DNA from: Candidatus Thiodictyon syntrophicum
Lineage (GTDB): Bacteria > Pseudomonadota > Gammaproteobacteria > Chromatiales > Chromatiaceae
Assembly: GCF_002813775.1 (NCBI RefSeq)
Contig: NZ_CP020370.1
Span: 4,551,501 to 4,615,500, forward strand
DNA length: 64,000 nt
Reading direction: 5' to 3'
Shown: piece by piece, positions 7,491 through 15,366 of the stretch
Layout: every line of letters starts with the position of its first letter
How positions within the stretch are numbered: the stretch's first letter is position 1
Notes under the pieces: model-generated
What the model was told of the DNA's origin: nothing
The model's database searches: none
What the model saw: only the letters and a program-made list of their open reading frames with translations
Program-made: the position numbers and the translations under genes

Positions 7491-8123
7491 ATGCCCACCG
7501 TCATCGACCCACCCGCCACCGACAACCCGGTGCAGCGCATCCTGCTCGAAGGCCTCTCCTGGCAGCGCTTCGAGCAGTTGTCCGCCTGCTTCGAGGACAG
7601 CCGCGCGGTCCGCCTGACTTATCTGGATGGGAGACTGGAGATCCTATCGCCGATCGGACCAGGGCACGCAACGCTCAAGAGGACCATCGGCTATCTGCTC
7701 GATGCCGATTTGACCGTAAAAGGGATTCGCTTCTATGGCCGCGGCGGCTTCACCCTGAAGCAGCCCGGGCGGGCCGCCGGGGAGCCCGACGAGTCTTACT
7801 GCATCGGCGCCGACAAGCCCCTGCCGGACCTGGTCATCGAGGTCGTCGTCACCCACGAGGCGCTGAGCAAGCTCCCGCTGTATCAGGGGTTGGAAATCCC
7901 GGAGGTCTGGCTCTGGCGCAACCGCGATCTGGAGGTCTATGTACTCGATCCGGACGGCTATCGCCGCGGCACCCGCAGCCGACTGCTGCCGGACCTGGAC
8001 CTGGCCCTGCTTGCCGCCCATGCGCGGATGCCGGACCAATACGATGCGGTGCAGGCGTTTCGGCGGGCGATCGGCCTTGATCACAATCCCGGCCAAGCCG
8101 CACCGGCGAGCGCACACGCTTGA
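7491..8123 (+). CDS. Uma2-family (PD-(D/E)XK) putative endonuclease
   Basis: It has 210 residues from ATG 7491. The frame is open back to ATG 7407 inside the repeat, giving a possible 28-residue extension, but GAGAGGAGTCC just upstream of 7491 supports the shorter form. The Uma2 fold is shown by LPDLVIEVV (D and E of the nuclease core) followed by KLPLYQGLEIPEVWLW, the usual Lys-containing helix and strand. Uma2 proteins are abundant in cyanobacteria and purple bacteria, often in many copies; function is unproven. A second, dissimilar member lies at 57760. Confidence 0.82.
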   Translation: MPTVIDPPATDNPVQRILLEGLSWQRFEQLSACFEDSRAVRLTYLDGRLEILSPIGPGHATLKRTIGYLLDADLTVKGIRFYGRGGFTLKQPGRAAGEPDESYCIGADKPLPDLVIEVVVTHEALSKLPLYQGLEIPEVWLWRNRDLEVYVLDPDGYRRGTRSRLLPDLDLALLAAHARMPDQYDAVQAFRRAIGLDHNPGQAAPASAHA

Positions 8124-8138
8124 GCCCACTCGGACGAT

Positions 8139-8232
8139 GGGAGCGCCGCACCCCAGTGCGGCGCGGCTTCGCGAGCGACCGCGGCGTTGCGTTCTGCGGA
8201 TAGGCCGCGCCGCACTGGGGTGCGGCGCTCCC
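8139..8232. repeat. Inverted repeat, GGGAGCGCCGCACCCCAG family
   Basis: The arms 8139-8166 and 8205-8232 are near-perfect reverse complements (GGGAGCGCCGCACCCCAGTG / CACTGGGGTGCGGCGCTCCC). The same element occurs at 36641-36734. A long hairpin just after the Uma2 stop could act as a transcription barrier. Confidence 0.85.
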
Positions 8233-8327
8233 GGTGGCCGGAATTTTATGATCAAGACCCGCGCGATCTTACAATGAAGACGGGTTCAGGTCGTAATCCC
8301 GGCCACCTGGCCGGTAGCGAGGCCGCT

Positions 8328-8350
8328 GGTCCGCGCAGCGGACCCTACGG
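8328..8350. repeat. REP-like palindrome, GGTCCGCRCAGCGGACC family
   Basis: It reads GGTCCGCGCAGCGGACC followed by CTACGG. Related copies are at 23815-23868 (two), 57607-57629 and 62211-62269 (two). It lies just beyond the 3' end of the CbiM-type gene. Confidence 0.75.
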
Positions 8351-8381
8351 ATCGCGGTCTATGAAATCAGCGCCGCCGCCG

Positions 8382-9479
8382 TCATGGGCCAGGGGTCGCC
8401 CGCGCTGCCCGACCGCCCCCCATGACCGCGGACAGCAGCAGGACGCTCAGCACGATGAGACCGGTACCGACCATGGCCGAGAGGATGTAGCCGAAGTATT
8501 CGTTGTGCATGAACGCCGGTGCATAGTCCGGGATCGGGGCCGTCCAGAACGCGGACAGCCGCTCCAGGCCCTGCGGGACCGACTCCGGCGGCACGACGTT
8601 TCCCGAGGCCTGGGCAATCTGCTCGCGCACGGCCGTATCCTTGAGGTCATCCACACCCCATTCGCCCCAGGCAATCCCCGCGGCCAGCAAACCCAGGGGG
8701 CTCGCGATCAGGAGTGCCGCCAGCCCCGCCCACAGGGCGCGGGTGGGACGCCAACCGACCGGGGGCGTCGTCGCCGCCCCGCCGCCGGACTTGGCGAGGC
8801 CCGGCCCCGACAGGGACAGCAGTCGCGGGTCGACCTTCTGCACATAGGCCACGACCCCGCCGGAGATCACCGCCTCCGCGAGACCCGCAAAGGACAGGTG
8901 TCCGATCATCATGGCCGGAATGGCGATCGCCAGCGCATAGGGTGCGTAGAGCGGCGCACCCGCGGCGTCGTGAAAGAAGATCGGTTGGATACCGAACTGT
9001 ACCGCGGCCAGCAGGGCCGCCACGTTGATCGCGACATAGCCGGCGGTCGCCGCTGCCACGACACGCCGCGGCGAGGTCAAGGGCGTATCGCCGGAAATCA
9101 CTCGATAGACCCAGTAGGCGACCCAGGGGCCGGCGATCGCCATGTTGACGCAGTTCGCCCCGAAGGTGGTGATCCCGCCATCGCCGAAGAAGAGCGCCTG
9201 GATGAACAGGGCAATCGAGATGGCGAGCATCGCCGCCCAGGGACCCAGCAGGATCGGCGCCACCGCGAGTCCGACCGCGTGCCCCGTGGTACCGCCGGGC
9301 AACGGCAGATTGAACATCATGATGACGAATGAGAACGCCGAGACCACCGCCACCGTGGGCACCAGGCGCGTCTGCAGTTGGGCCTTGACCTTGCGCAGCG
9401 CGACGAACCAGAACGGTGCGGCCACCGCATAGGCGGCGGCGCAGGTCAAGGGACTCAGGTAACCATCGGGAATGTGCAT
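8382..9479 (-). CDS. CbiM/NikM-type metal permease with C-terminal extension
   Basis: It has 365 residues. The N-terminus MHIPDGYLSP carries the His2 metal ligand of CbiM/NikM substrate-binding subunits of ECF transporters. Residues 1-215 give about seven hydrophobic helices with the family block GGTTGHAVGLAVAPILLGPW. After residue 215 a hydrophilic loop and a last helix follow, a layout like CbiM/NikM proteins with an appended CbiN/NikN-like part. Cobalt or nickel is the likely substrate. No ATPase (CbiO) or T-component (CbiQ) gene is adjacent. It sits 83 nt downstream of the porin gene on the same strand, so porin plus inner-membrane permease may form a metal-uptake operon. Confidence 0.82.
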   Translation of the reverse strand: MHIPDGYLSPLTCAAAYAVAAPFWFVALRKVKAQLQTRLVPTVAVVSAFSFVIMMFNLPLPGGTTGHAVGLAVAPILLGPWAAMLAISIALFIQALFFGDGGITTFGANCVNMAIAGPWVAYWVYRVISGDTPLTSPRRVVAAATAGYVAINVAALLAAVQFGIQPIFFHDAAGAPLYAPYALAIAIPAMMIGHLSFAGLAEAVISGGVVAYVQKVDPRLLSLSGPGLAKSGGGAATTPPVGWRPTRALWAGLAALLIASPLGLLAAGIAWGEWGVDDLKDTAVREQIAQASGNVVPPESVPQGLERLSAFWTAPIPDYAPAFMHNEYFGYILSAMVGTGLIVLSVLLLSAVMGGGRAARATPGP

Positions 9480-9562
9480 GGTGCGGTGCTCCTCAAGTCA
9501 GAAATATGTTGTTGCACGGTCAAGTCACGCGGCCGGACGGCAGCAGCGCCGGGCGTCGGGGG

Positions 9563-10771
9563 TCAAAATTCCGCCACCGCCCGCAGGCCGAAGACCCAGC
9601 CGTCCACGTCGTCCCCCTCGCGGTACCTGTCCTTCATGTACTGGACATCCGCGCTGAGGGCCAGGTAATCGTTGAAGGCGAAGCGGTAATAGGCCTCGAA
9701 GACGTTGGTGCGGGCGAGCACCTGAGCGGCCTCCGCCGGCGCTTCGAGCGTCCCGTCGACCACCTGCGGATCGGGCGGCTCGACGATCGCGCCCTCGACC
9801 GCGGGACTCCAATTGGGTCCCTCCAGATAAGCAAAGGCGATGCCGATGTTGTCCGCCGCCCGGCCCCACGCGGACCCCTTGAAGTTGAAGCCGCCGGAGT
9901 ATTCGCTCTGGAGGTCGATCAAGGCGTCATCGCTTTGCCAGCCCATCCGCAAGAAGACGCCGACCACGGGGCCGAACGCCTGGTCGAAGGACAGCACCCA
10001 ACCGGCCCTCTTTTCGCGTTGTTCTCCCTGGGGGTCCAGGAAGGCCCGCGAGGTGCCGGAATACATGACCCGGTAGTTGCCCTCGCCCAGGGCGGTCGTC
10101 AAGCGATAGTCGGCCTCGGCGGCATAGTAGTTGTAGTTGTTGCCGTCGTCGTTCTCGCCCACGTTCATGCCGATGCCGCTGAAGGTCCAGTCCCGGAACT
10201 TCCACACCAGGACGCCGCCGCCATCGTAGGCGGGCAGAAAGGCGTTGCGGGCATTGACGAAGGCCTCGTTCATGAACTGGGTATATTCGCTGTTGGCGTA
10301 GGCGTTCTCGTTGACATAGAAGGCCGGGTCGATGATGCCGCCGGTGAGCTGGATGGTGTTATCCGCGGCGATCTTGAAGGTGTGGGCGTACCAGGCCTCC
10401 AGGAGATAGCTGCGGTCGCGCCCGTTGATGTCCTTCACGCCGTCCTCCAGGTCCGCCGACCAGGGCGCGAGGACGAAGGGGGAGTTTTCGTCGAGTCCGT
10501 TGCCGGCCGCGAATCCGAACTTGACGAAGAACTGGTCCTGCTCGGTCGGGTTGTAGAACAGTTCCGGCTGGAAGGCCATGGCGCCCCGGCACAGGTTCTC
10601 CGAGTCCGCGAAGCCTGAAACCTGTTGGCACTGGAAGGCCCCCGCCAGAAGGCCCCCGATGGTGAGCTTGTCGTTGACGTCGTAAGCGCGGGCGCCGCCG
10701 GTCGCGGTCACGGCGAGCGCCAGGGCCATGAGAGATGCCGGGTATCGGCGGGCTGAGTTGCAGTCGTACAT
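9563..10771 (-). CDS. OprB-like outer-membrane porin
   Basis: It has 402 residues from ATG 10771; the frame is open further upstream but a signal peptide follows this start (hydrophobic MALALAVTATGG, then ARA-YDVND). The mature part is rich in alternating aromatic/polar strands and ends in Phe (RAVAEF), typical of beta-barrel proteins. Blocks such as FVKFGFAAGNGLD and YYRFAFNDYLALSADVQYM resemble carbohydrate-selective OprB porins. Its position before a CbiM-type permease suggests delivery of a metal or metal complex, but substrate is inference. Confidence 0.75.
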   Translation of the reverse strand: MYDCNSARRYPASLMALALAVTATGGARAYDVNDKLTIGGLLAGAFQCQQVSGFADSENLCRGAMAFQPELFYNPTEQDQFFVKFGFAAGNGLDENSPFVLAPWSADLEDGVKDINGRDRSYLLEAWYAHTFKIAADNTIQLTGGIIDPAFYVNENAYANSEYTQFMNEAFVNARNAFLPAYDGGGVLVWKFRDWTFSGIGMNVGENDDGNNYNYYAAEADYRLTTALGEGNYRVMYSGTSRAFLDPQGEQREKRAGWVLSFDQAFGPVVGVFLRMGWQSDDALIDLQSEYSGGFNFKGSAWGRAADNIGIAFAYLEGPNWSPAVEGAIVEPPDPQVVDGTLEAPAEAAQVLARTNVFEAYYRFAFNDYLALSADVQYMKDRYREGDDVDGWVFGLRAVAEF

Positions 10772-11351
10772 ATGCGTGGATTCGTCGTCCGGTGCCTGAA
10801 GGGTTGCCGGCACCGACCGCCCTCGCGGGGGCGAGCCGAAGCGCCGAGGGCGAAGATAACACGAAAGCAAAATTTGTGTTACCCCTTGCGGCTTCCGCAA
10901 GGGGCCCGGGCGCGCGGCCGGGCCGGGGGCTTGACCCCAATGCCATTAAGTCAAGCGCCGACGGTGCGGCCTGTCGTTCCCACGCTCCGCGTGGGAATGC
11001 CGGGCGGGCGCTCCGCGTCCGGTCTTGGCGCTGGACGCGGAGCGCCCGCACTTGCTCCCACGCAGGAGCGCTCTTCGTTATACACAAGTGTCACCGGCTC
11101 AACGTAAGTCTATGATTTTATGATGTGACGGCATTTTTTGGTACGCGTGACGAAGCTCGTAAAAACAGATACTTACGGACTTCTGTATAAGGTGGAGCGC
11201 AGGAGCGTGGGAGCCAGAATGGCTTAACTTAATGGCATTGGGCTTGACCCTGGGTCCGCGACTGTCGCGGCTCCGGCAGTCGATGCCCCTTGACCGTGAT
11301 CAGGTCCCGGTCGCCGCGCCCGGCGCCGACGAACCACACGCGACCCTTGGG
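10772..11351. other. Intergenic region with hairpins and a REP-like palindrome
   Basis: No gene is supported in these 580 bases. A perfect hairpin CCCCTTGCGG / CCGCAAGGGG lies at 10882-10904 in the leader of the porin gene. A complex palindrome (CGTTCCCACGCTCCGCGTGGG followed by GCGCTCCGCGTCC / GGACGCGGAGCGC) spans about 10975-11070 and belongs to the family at 22369-22502. The rest, including an AT-richer stretch at 11080-11200, shows nothing recognisable. Confidence 0.7.
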
Positions 11352-11978
11352 TCAGGCTGGGGCGGGCAGGTCGACGCAGTGGCGCAGCAACGGGCGTTCG
11401 GCATAGGGGCGAATGACCGTGACCAGGGACCAGGTGACCAGCGGCTCGAACATCACAATGACGAGATAGGAGGAGGCGAAGAGCGCCCAATCAGCGAGCG
11501 GCGTCGACTCACCCTGGAGGAGCCAGAAGCCGACCATCAGTGTGACCCCGGCGTAATAGACCCCATCCAACTTGAGGATGGTTGCGATAGTGAGCCGACT
11601 GAAACGCTGGCCCAGCGTGTAATGCACCGCCATCAACGGAATCACGAGGGACAGGGTATTCACACCCAAGTTGATCAGATCGGCCGGCTCAAACAACAGC
11701 CCCTGCAACAGCAGACCCAGACCGAAGCCAAACAGGGTGGGGATGAAGCCGAGGATGAGATACATCGGCATTGCACCCACGAAGTGCAGTTCCGATGGGC
11801 CGACCGGCATGTGGAACGACTGCATGAAGAGCGAGAAGAACAGCGCTGCGAGCAGGGTCCGCAGGATCAGCGTCGGCTGCTTGATCAAAGACGGCAGGTA
11901 GGCGGAGAGCACGCCAACGGCGGCCAGGTTGGCGACGGCGACCTTAGCGGCCGGCAGAAATCCAGGTTCGATATGCAT
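11352..11978 (-). CDS. Divergent CbiM-like membrane protein under cobalamin riboswitch
   Basis: It has 208 residues; the N-terminus MHIEPGFLPAAK keeps the His2 of CbiM but the rest is divergent. Six to seven hydrophobic segments cover the protein (for example GLGLLLQGLLF). The family's GGTTGHA block is replaced by MPVGPSELHFVGAMP. A cobalamin riboswitch on the same strand lies 190 nt upstream, so it is probably repressed by cobalamin and takes part in cobalt uptake. No CbiQ/CbiO gene is adjacent. Confidence 0.78.
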   Translation of the reverse strand: MHIEPGFLPAAKVAVANLAAVGVLSAYLPSLIKQPTLILRTLLAALFFSLFMQSFHMPVGPSELHFVGAMPMYLILGFIPTLFGFGLGLLLQGLLFEPADLINLGVNTLSLVIPLMAVHYTLGQRFSRLTIATILKLDGVYYAGVTLMVGFWLLQGESTPLADWALFASSYLVIVMFEPLVTWSLVTVIRPYAERPLLRHCVDLPAPA

Positions 11979-12169
11979 AGCGACAGACCTCGTAGAGTAG
12001 GCAACACGAGGCGTAAGTCAGGGGTGGCCGATGTGCCTGCCGGCGCGCCCGACAACGGGCCCGCCGGCGACGAAAGCCGCGGCTAATAGGGCGGCCGGCA
12101 CCACGTCGGCGGTGTGCGGAGGGCCCCATAGGCTCAAGCCCCACCCCGGGGCTCACACCAGTTCACGCC

Positions 12170-12362
12170 TTGGGCCGGTCTTCTGGCTCGCCCTCATCCG
12201 GGGTGACGCCGCCTTCCCGCGCGTGCCGCGCAGTGGCATGTGGCGATCCCGTCAGGCTTACAGCAGCGGGGGCTGCGCCGGAGTGTGCGGTCGCGCAATC
12301 GCGCCCGCGGTCACCGGACTTCCCGTTTCACCCCGCGGCACGGTCGCACCGCGGGACACCCA
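12170..12362 (-). promoter_or_regulatory. Cobalamin riboswitch
   Basis: Read on the minus strand it shows, in order, GTGAAACGGGAAGTCCGGTG, the core CAGCCCCCGCTGCTGTAAGC, the B12-box-like TGCCACTGCGCGG, GGGAAGGCGGCGTC and the 3' GAGCCAGAAGACCGGCC. This is the canonical order of cobalamin aptamer elements. It precedes the CbiM-like gene at 11978. The 191 bases between it and that gene hold nothing else recognisable. Confidence 0.92.
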
Positions 12363-12471
12363 AAGCAGGCTAAAAAGGATACGCCAGGCAAGGCAGGGGC
12401 GACAAGCGAAACGAGGAATCCGTTCCAGGCCGCCGTCGCTAGCCGTCCCCGCTGGCGGCGGCGTGCGATCT

Positions 12472-12531
12472 TATGAGACTCGCTTCTCACTTGTGAGACA
12501 TGATACTCTATTCTCAGTTGTGGTCAACGGG
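12472..12531 (+). promoter_or_regulatory. Promoter/operator of the Fur-family gene (copy 1)
   Basis: It contains the palindrome TGAGACTCGCTTCTCA (12474-12489) and a second, TGAGA-N13-TCTCA (12494-12516), immediately upstream of the regulator. The block is repeated almost base for base at 16951-17010 before the zinc-uptake genes. It is therefore a strong candidate operator of the Fur/Zur-type protein encoded next to it; autoregulation is likely. Confidence 0.65.
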
Positions 12532-12539
12532 GGCACGGC

Positions 12540-12923
12540 ATGAGCTACTCCACGCGGCAACGCGAGGCGATTCTGAACACCTTGCGGCGGGCGGACCGCC
12601 CCCTGACGGCGCAGGAAATTCGGGCGGGGGCGAATCACGACAGCGCGGGGATCGGGTTGGCAACGGTGTACCGCGCCCTGAAGACCTTCATGGCGCGTAA
12701 TGAGGTCCTGCAGGTCGAGATTCCGGGCAACCCCCCCTGCTACGAACCGGCCGACCGCGGGCATCACCACCATGCCGTGTGTGAACAGTGTCGGCAGGTC
12801 TTCGACCTGCCCGGCTGTGTGCAGGGACTCGATGCCCTGGTTCCTCACAATTTCCGCGTCCAGCGGCACGACATCACGCTGTACGGGGTCTGCGCCGGGT
12901 GCGATGCGGCGGCGGCCGGATGA
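12540..12923 (+). CDS. Fur-family regulator, probably Zur
   Basis: It has 127 residues. The N-terminal winged helix (TRQREAILNTLRRADRPLTA, then GIGLATVYRALKTF) is typical of Fur/Zur. The dimer domain has the HHHHAVCEQCR metal site and a final CAGC pair, giving the two CxxC motifs of a structural zinc site. Short length, DUF1826 neighbours and an operator shared with ZnuABC point to a zinc sensor rather than Fur or PerR. The stop overlaps the next start (ATGA). Confidence 0.85.
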   Translation: MSYSTRQREAILNTLRRADRPLTAQEIRAGANHDSAGIGLATVYRALKTFMARNEVLQVEIPGNPPCYEPADRGHHHHAVCEQCRQVFDLPGCVQGLDALVPHNFRVQRHDITLYGVCAGCDAAAAG

Positions 12924-13672
12924 ACGCGCCGTCAGCGTCGTTGCGTCAAGTCTCGCCAAGCGTCCAATCAGCGCGCGTGTTCCCGGAGCAGCAGATGCAG
13001 ACCCACACCCACACCCTGCCCTTGGCCCATAAGGGGACCACCCCGCCGGGGTCGCCGCCCGGTCGCGAGCCGACCGCGCTGACCGGGATCCAGGACCCGG
13101 CCCGGAACCTGGCCCTGTGGCGACGCAACCTCGATCCTGAGCTCGTTGCTGAGCTTGCGCGCCTGCCCCGGCTCGCTGCCCAGTCCGCACGCGCCCGCCT
13201 GGCACCCGCGGCGGACTGGGACGCACGGCGGCGGGCCGTCGCCGCCCTGCTCGCGGACCATGGCCTGGACGCCTTGGATCTGCCCGCCTGGACGGCCGAT
13301 CTCCTGGACCTGCTCGAGCGCTTCCTGCGTCTGGCTCCGGACTGGCCGGTGAAGCTCCGACTGGAGGTCGTCAACGATGACGCCTGCCGCCGCTTCCATG
13401 TCGACCGTACCCGTCTGCGCCTCATCTGCACCTATCGGGGACCGGGCACCGAATGGCTCGACGACGGCCAGGTGGACCGGGAGGCCCTGATGGGTCATCT
13501 GCCCAATGAGTCTATCCTCCGCCACGGGCACCCGGCGCGGATGGAGGCTGGCTGGGTTGGGCTGATGAAGGGCGAGCTCTTCCCTGGCAACCAAGGGCTG
13601 GGGCTGGTGCATCGCTCGCCGCCTATCCTCGACACCGGGGAGACCCGGGTGCTGTTTTGCCTGGACGGCTGA
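12920..13672 (+). CDS. DUF1826 protein (1 of 2)
   Basis: It has 250 residues, starting at the ATG overlapping the regulator stop. DUF1826 proteins are of unknown function and commonly belong to Zur regulons. The block FHVDRTRLRLICTYRGPGTE includes a conserved His and the CTYRGPGTEWL motif; later comes GNQGLGLVHRSPP with another His. The H...D and later H...R spacing is reminiscent of 2-oxoglutarate/iron dioxygenases, but that is inference. It is co-transcribed with the regulator and the paralogue downstream. Confidence 0.82.
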   Translation: MNAPSASLRQVSPSVQSARVFPEQQMQTHTHTLPLAHKGTTPPGSPPGREPTALTGIQDPARNLALWRRNLDPELVAELARLPRLAAQSARARLAPAADWDARRRAVAALLADHGLDALDLPAWTADLLDLLERFLRLAPDWPVKLRLEVVNDDACRRFHVDRTRLRLICTYRGPGTEWLDDGQVDREALMGHLPNESILRHGHPARMEAGWVGLMKGELFPGNQGLGLVHRSPPILDTGETRVLFCLDG

Positions 13673-13676
13673 GGGG

Positions 13677-14345
13677 ATGATGACCGCCGCCCGCACACTT
13701 GCACCGCCAGCCGTCGGCGTCGGGACCGTCTATTGGGCCGAGGGCTTGGCGGACCTGGTCGCGGTCTTCGAGCCGGAGGTCCAGATCCTGCTCCATCCCC
13801 GCCCGCCTGACCCGCAGATCGCGGCCTATCTGGATTCGGCGGATTCCAGGCGACTCGGATTCCGGCGGGTCTTGGACCACGCCCGGAGCCTCGTCGGGAT
13901 CGGTCCGGCCGCCCCGACCTGGCCCGATCTGCCTGGGCGCGAGGCCCTGCTTGCGGACATCCGGCACCTGTGCGAGGTCTACCGGGAGCTCCTGGGCTGC
14001 GAGCGTCTGGGGCTGCGTTTCGAGTCCCTCAATGGGGCCATGTGCCCGGGTTTCCACCGCGACCACACGGGTATCCGACTGGTCTGCACCTATCGCGGAC
14101 CCGGTACCGAGTGGTTGGAGGCTGAAGGCGAGGACCCGCAACCGCATCCGCGGCCCGGCGCCGCGCGGTCCTTTGCAGCCCCGGCGGATGCGTCCGCTAT
14201 CGGCCGCGCACCCGCCTTCGCGCTGGTCTTGCTCAAGGGAAGCCTCTGGCAGGGCAACGCCGGTCGCGGGGCTGTCCACCGCTCACCGGTGCCGCCACCC
14301 GGGGGCGGCAGCCGCTATCTCCTGGCCCTGGATGCCCTGTGGTGA
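13677..14345 (+). CDS. DUF1826 protein (2 of 2)
   Basis: It has 222 residues and lies 4 nt after the first DUF1826 gene. It shares the FHRDHTGIRLVCTYRGPGTE block and the GNAGRGAVHRSPV block. The N-terminus differs and a Pro/Ala-rich insertion sits between the blocks. It is probably an old tandem duplication within a zinc-responsive operon. Function unknown. Confidence 0.82.
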   Translation: MMTAARTLAPPAVGVGTVYWAEGLADLVAVFEPEVQILLHPRPPDPQIAAYLDSADSRRLGFRRVLDHARSLVGIGPAAPTWPDLPGREALLADIRHLCEVYRELLGCERLGLRFESLNGAMCPGFHRDHTGIRLVCTYRGPGTEWLEAEGEDPQPHPRPGAARSFAAPADASAIGRAPAFALVLLKGSLWQGNAGRGAVHRSPVPPPGGGSRYLLALDALW

Positions 14346-14429
14346 ACCTTGCCCCCGCAGCGAAGCGCACGCGCCAGCGCCATTTGCCCAAGTCGCCAAC
14401 CACACCAATGGGACACCGGGTATCCTACC

Positions 14430-14573
14430 ATGCAACGACCTCTTGCCCTCAAGGACGGGGAGCGGCTGTTCGGGGCCTTTCCGGCCACCCAACGCCGGCG
14501 CGCCCAATTCGCCACCGCCACGGGCCAGTGGGGCTTTGATCTGACCGCAGCGCACCCGCGCTTCGAGCGATAA
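14430..14573 (+). CDS. Small hypothetical protein (47 residues)
   Basis: ATG 14430 lies 85 nt after the DUF1826 pair, same strand. It encodes a basic soluble peptide (MQRPLALKDGERLFGAFP ...) that I do not recognise. It ends 13 nt before the next short open frame. It could be a real small protein or a degraded gene; weak support. Confidence 0.3.
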   Translation: MQRPLALKDGERLFGAFPATQRRRAQFATATGQWGFDLTAAHPRFER

Positions 14574-14586
14574 CCAGGAGACTGCC

Positions 14587-14691
14587 ATGACCTTGATCCA
14601 ATTCGAGGCATTACCGCCGACAGCGCCGGGCCAGTCGAGCGCCGACGGCCCGGCAATTCACCCTGCCGGGTCCCCGCCGGCCGGCCAGTGA
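14587..14691 (+). pseudogene. Internally deleted copy of the 179-residue secreted protein gene
   Basis: The 34 codons start GGAGACTGCC-ATGACCTTGATCCAA and jump straight to FEALPPTAPGQSS, ending AIHPAGSPPAGQ. The same start context is at 21525-21549 and the same end at 21988-22074 in the full gene. About 145 codons between are missing here. Its stop overlaps the GTG start of the ParA-like gene. Confidence 0.75.
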
Positions 14692-15293
14692 GGGCACCGG
14701 CGCCCGGCCCACGGCGGACCGTTTTCTGGCATCAAAAGGGCGGCACCGGCAAGACCACGCTCGCCATTGCCTATGCCGTCCGTCTGGCCATGGACGGCCA
14801 CCGGGTCCTGCTGATCGACACCGATCCCCAGGGCACCGCCACCGCCTGGGGTGAGCGCTTTGCCGCGCGCTGGGGCCTGGTCGTGCGCGGCGCGTGCGGC
14901 GCCGCGATCTGGCGCAACCTCGCCGACCGGATGCCAGGTTTCGACCACCTGGTGCTCGACTGTCCCCCGACCATTACGACCGCGACCATGGACACCCTCA
15001 TCGGCGCCGATCGACTGATCATCCCGGTGCGCCCCGCCATGCCGGACCTGTGGGCGTTGGAGGACGTGGCGCAGATCCTCGCCGATCTGCGCGCCGGTGC
15101 CGCGGCACCCCGCACCCGGGTCGTCTTCAATCAGCATCGCGGCGAGGACCTGAGGCCGCTCATCGGCGCCGTCGTCGGGCTCGGCCTTGAAGTCCTGCCC
15201 GCCCCCATCGCGGCGGCACCGGCCTGGTCGGCCTTGTTTTCCGGGGGCGTGCCACCGGTCGGCCTCGCCGCCTTGCTCGACGCGGCGGACTGA
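14688..15293 (+). CDS. ParA/MinD-like P-loop ATPase
   Basis: It has 201 residues from a GTG overlapping the previous stop. The deviant Walker A is HQKGGTGKTTLA; IDTDPQGTATAW is the switch I region and VLDCPPTITT the Walker B/switch II. This is the compact ParA fold used in plasmid or protein partitioning. No ParB or centromere repeats are seen nearby, so it is an orphan. Its 5' end is physically joined to the deleted gene copy, which suggests it was placed here by the rearrangement. Confidence 0.82.
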   Translation: MRAPAPGPRRTVFWHQKGGTGKTTLAIAYAVRLAMDGHRVLLIDTDPQGTATAWGERFAARWGLVVRGACGAAIWRNLADRMPGFDHLVLDCPPTITTATMDTLIGADRLIIPVRPAMPDLWALEDVAQILADLRAGAAAPRTRVVFNQHRGEDLRPLIGAVVGLGLEVLPAPIAAAPAWSALFSGGVPPVGLAALLDAAD

Positions 15294-15366
15294 TACCCGG
15301 GTGCGCCGCGGCGGCACCCCAACGCAAGCGCAACCGCTGCGCCTTGGGCTCGGGCGGCGATCCTTG

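Noticed and set aside
14688-15293. Plasmid partition locus
   Set aside because: The ParA-like gene has no parB partner and no centromere-type repeats nearby.
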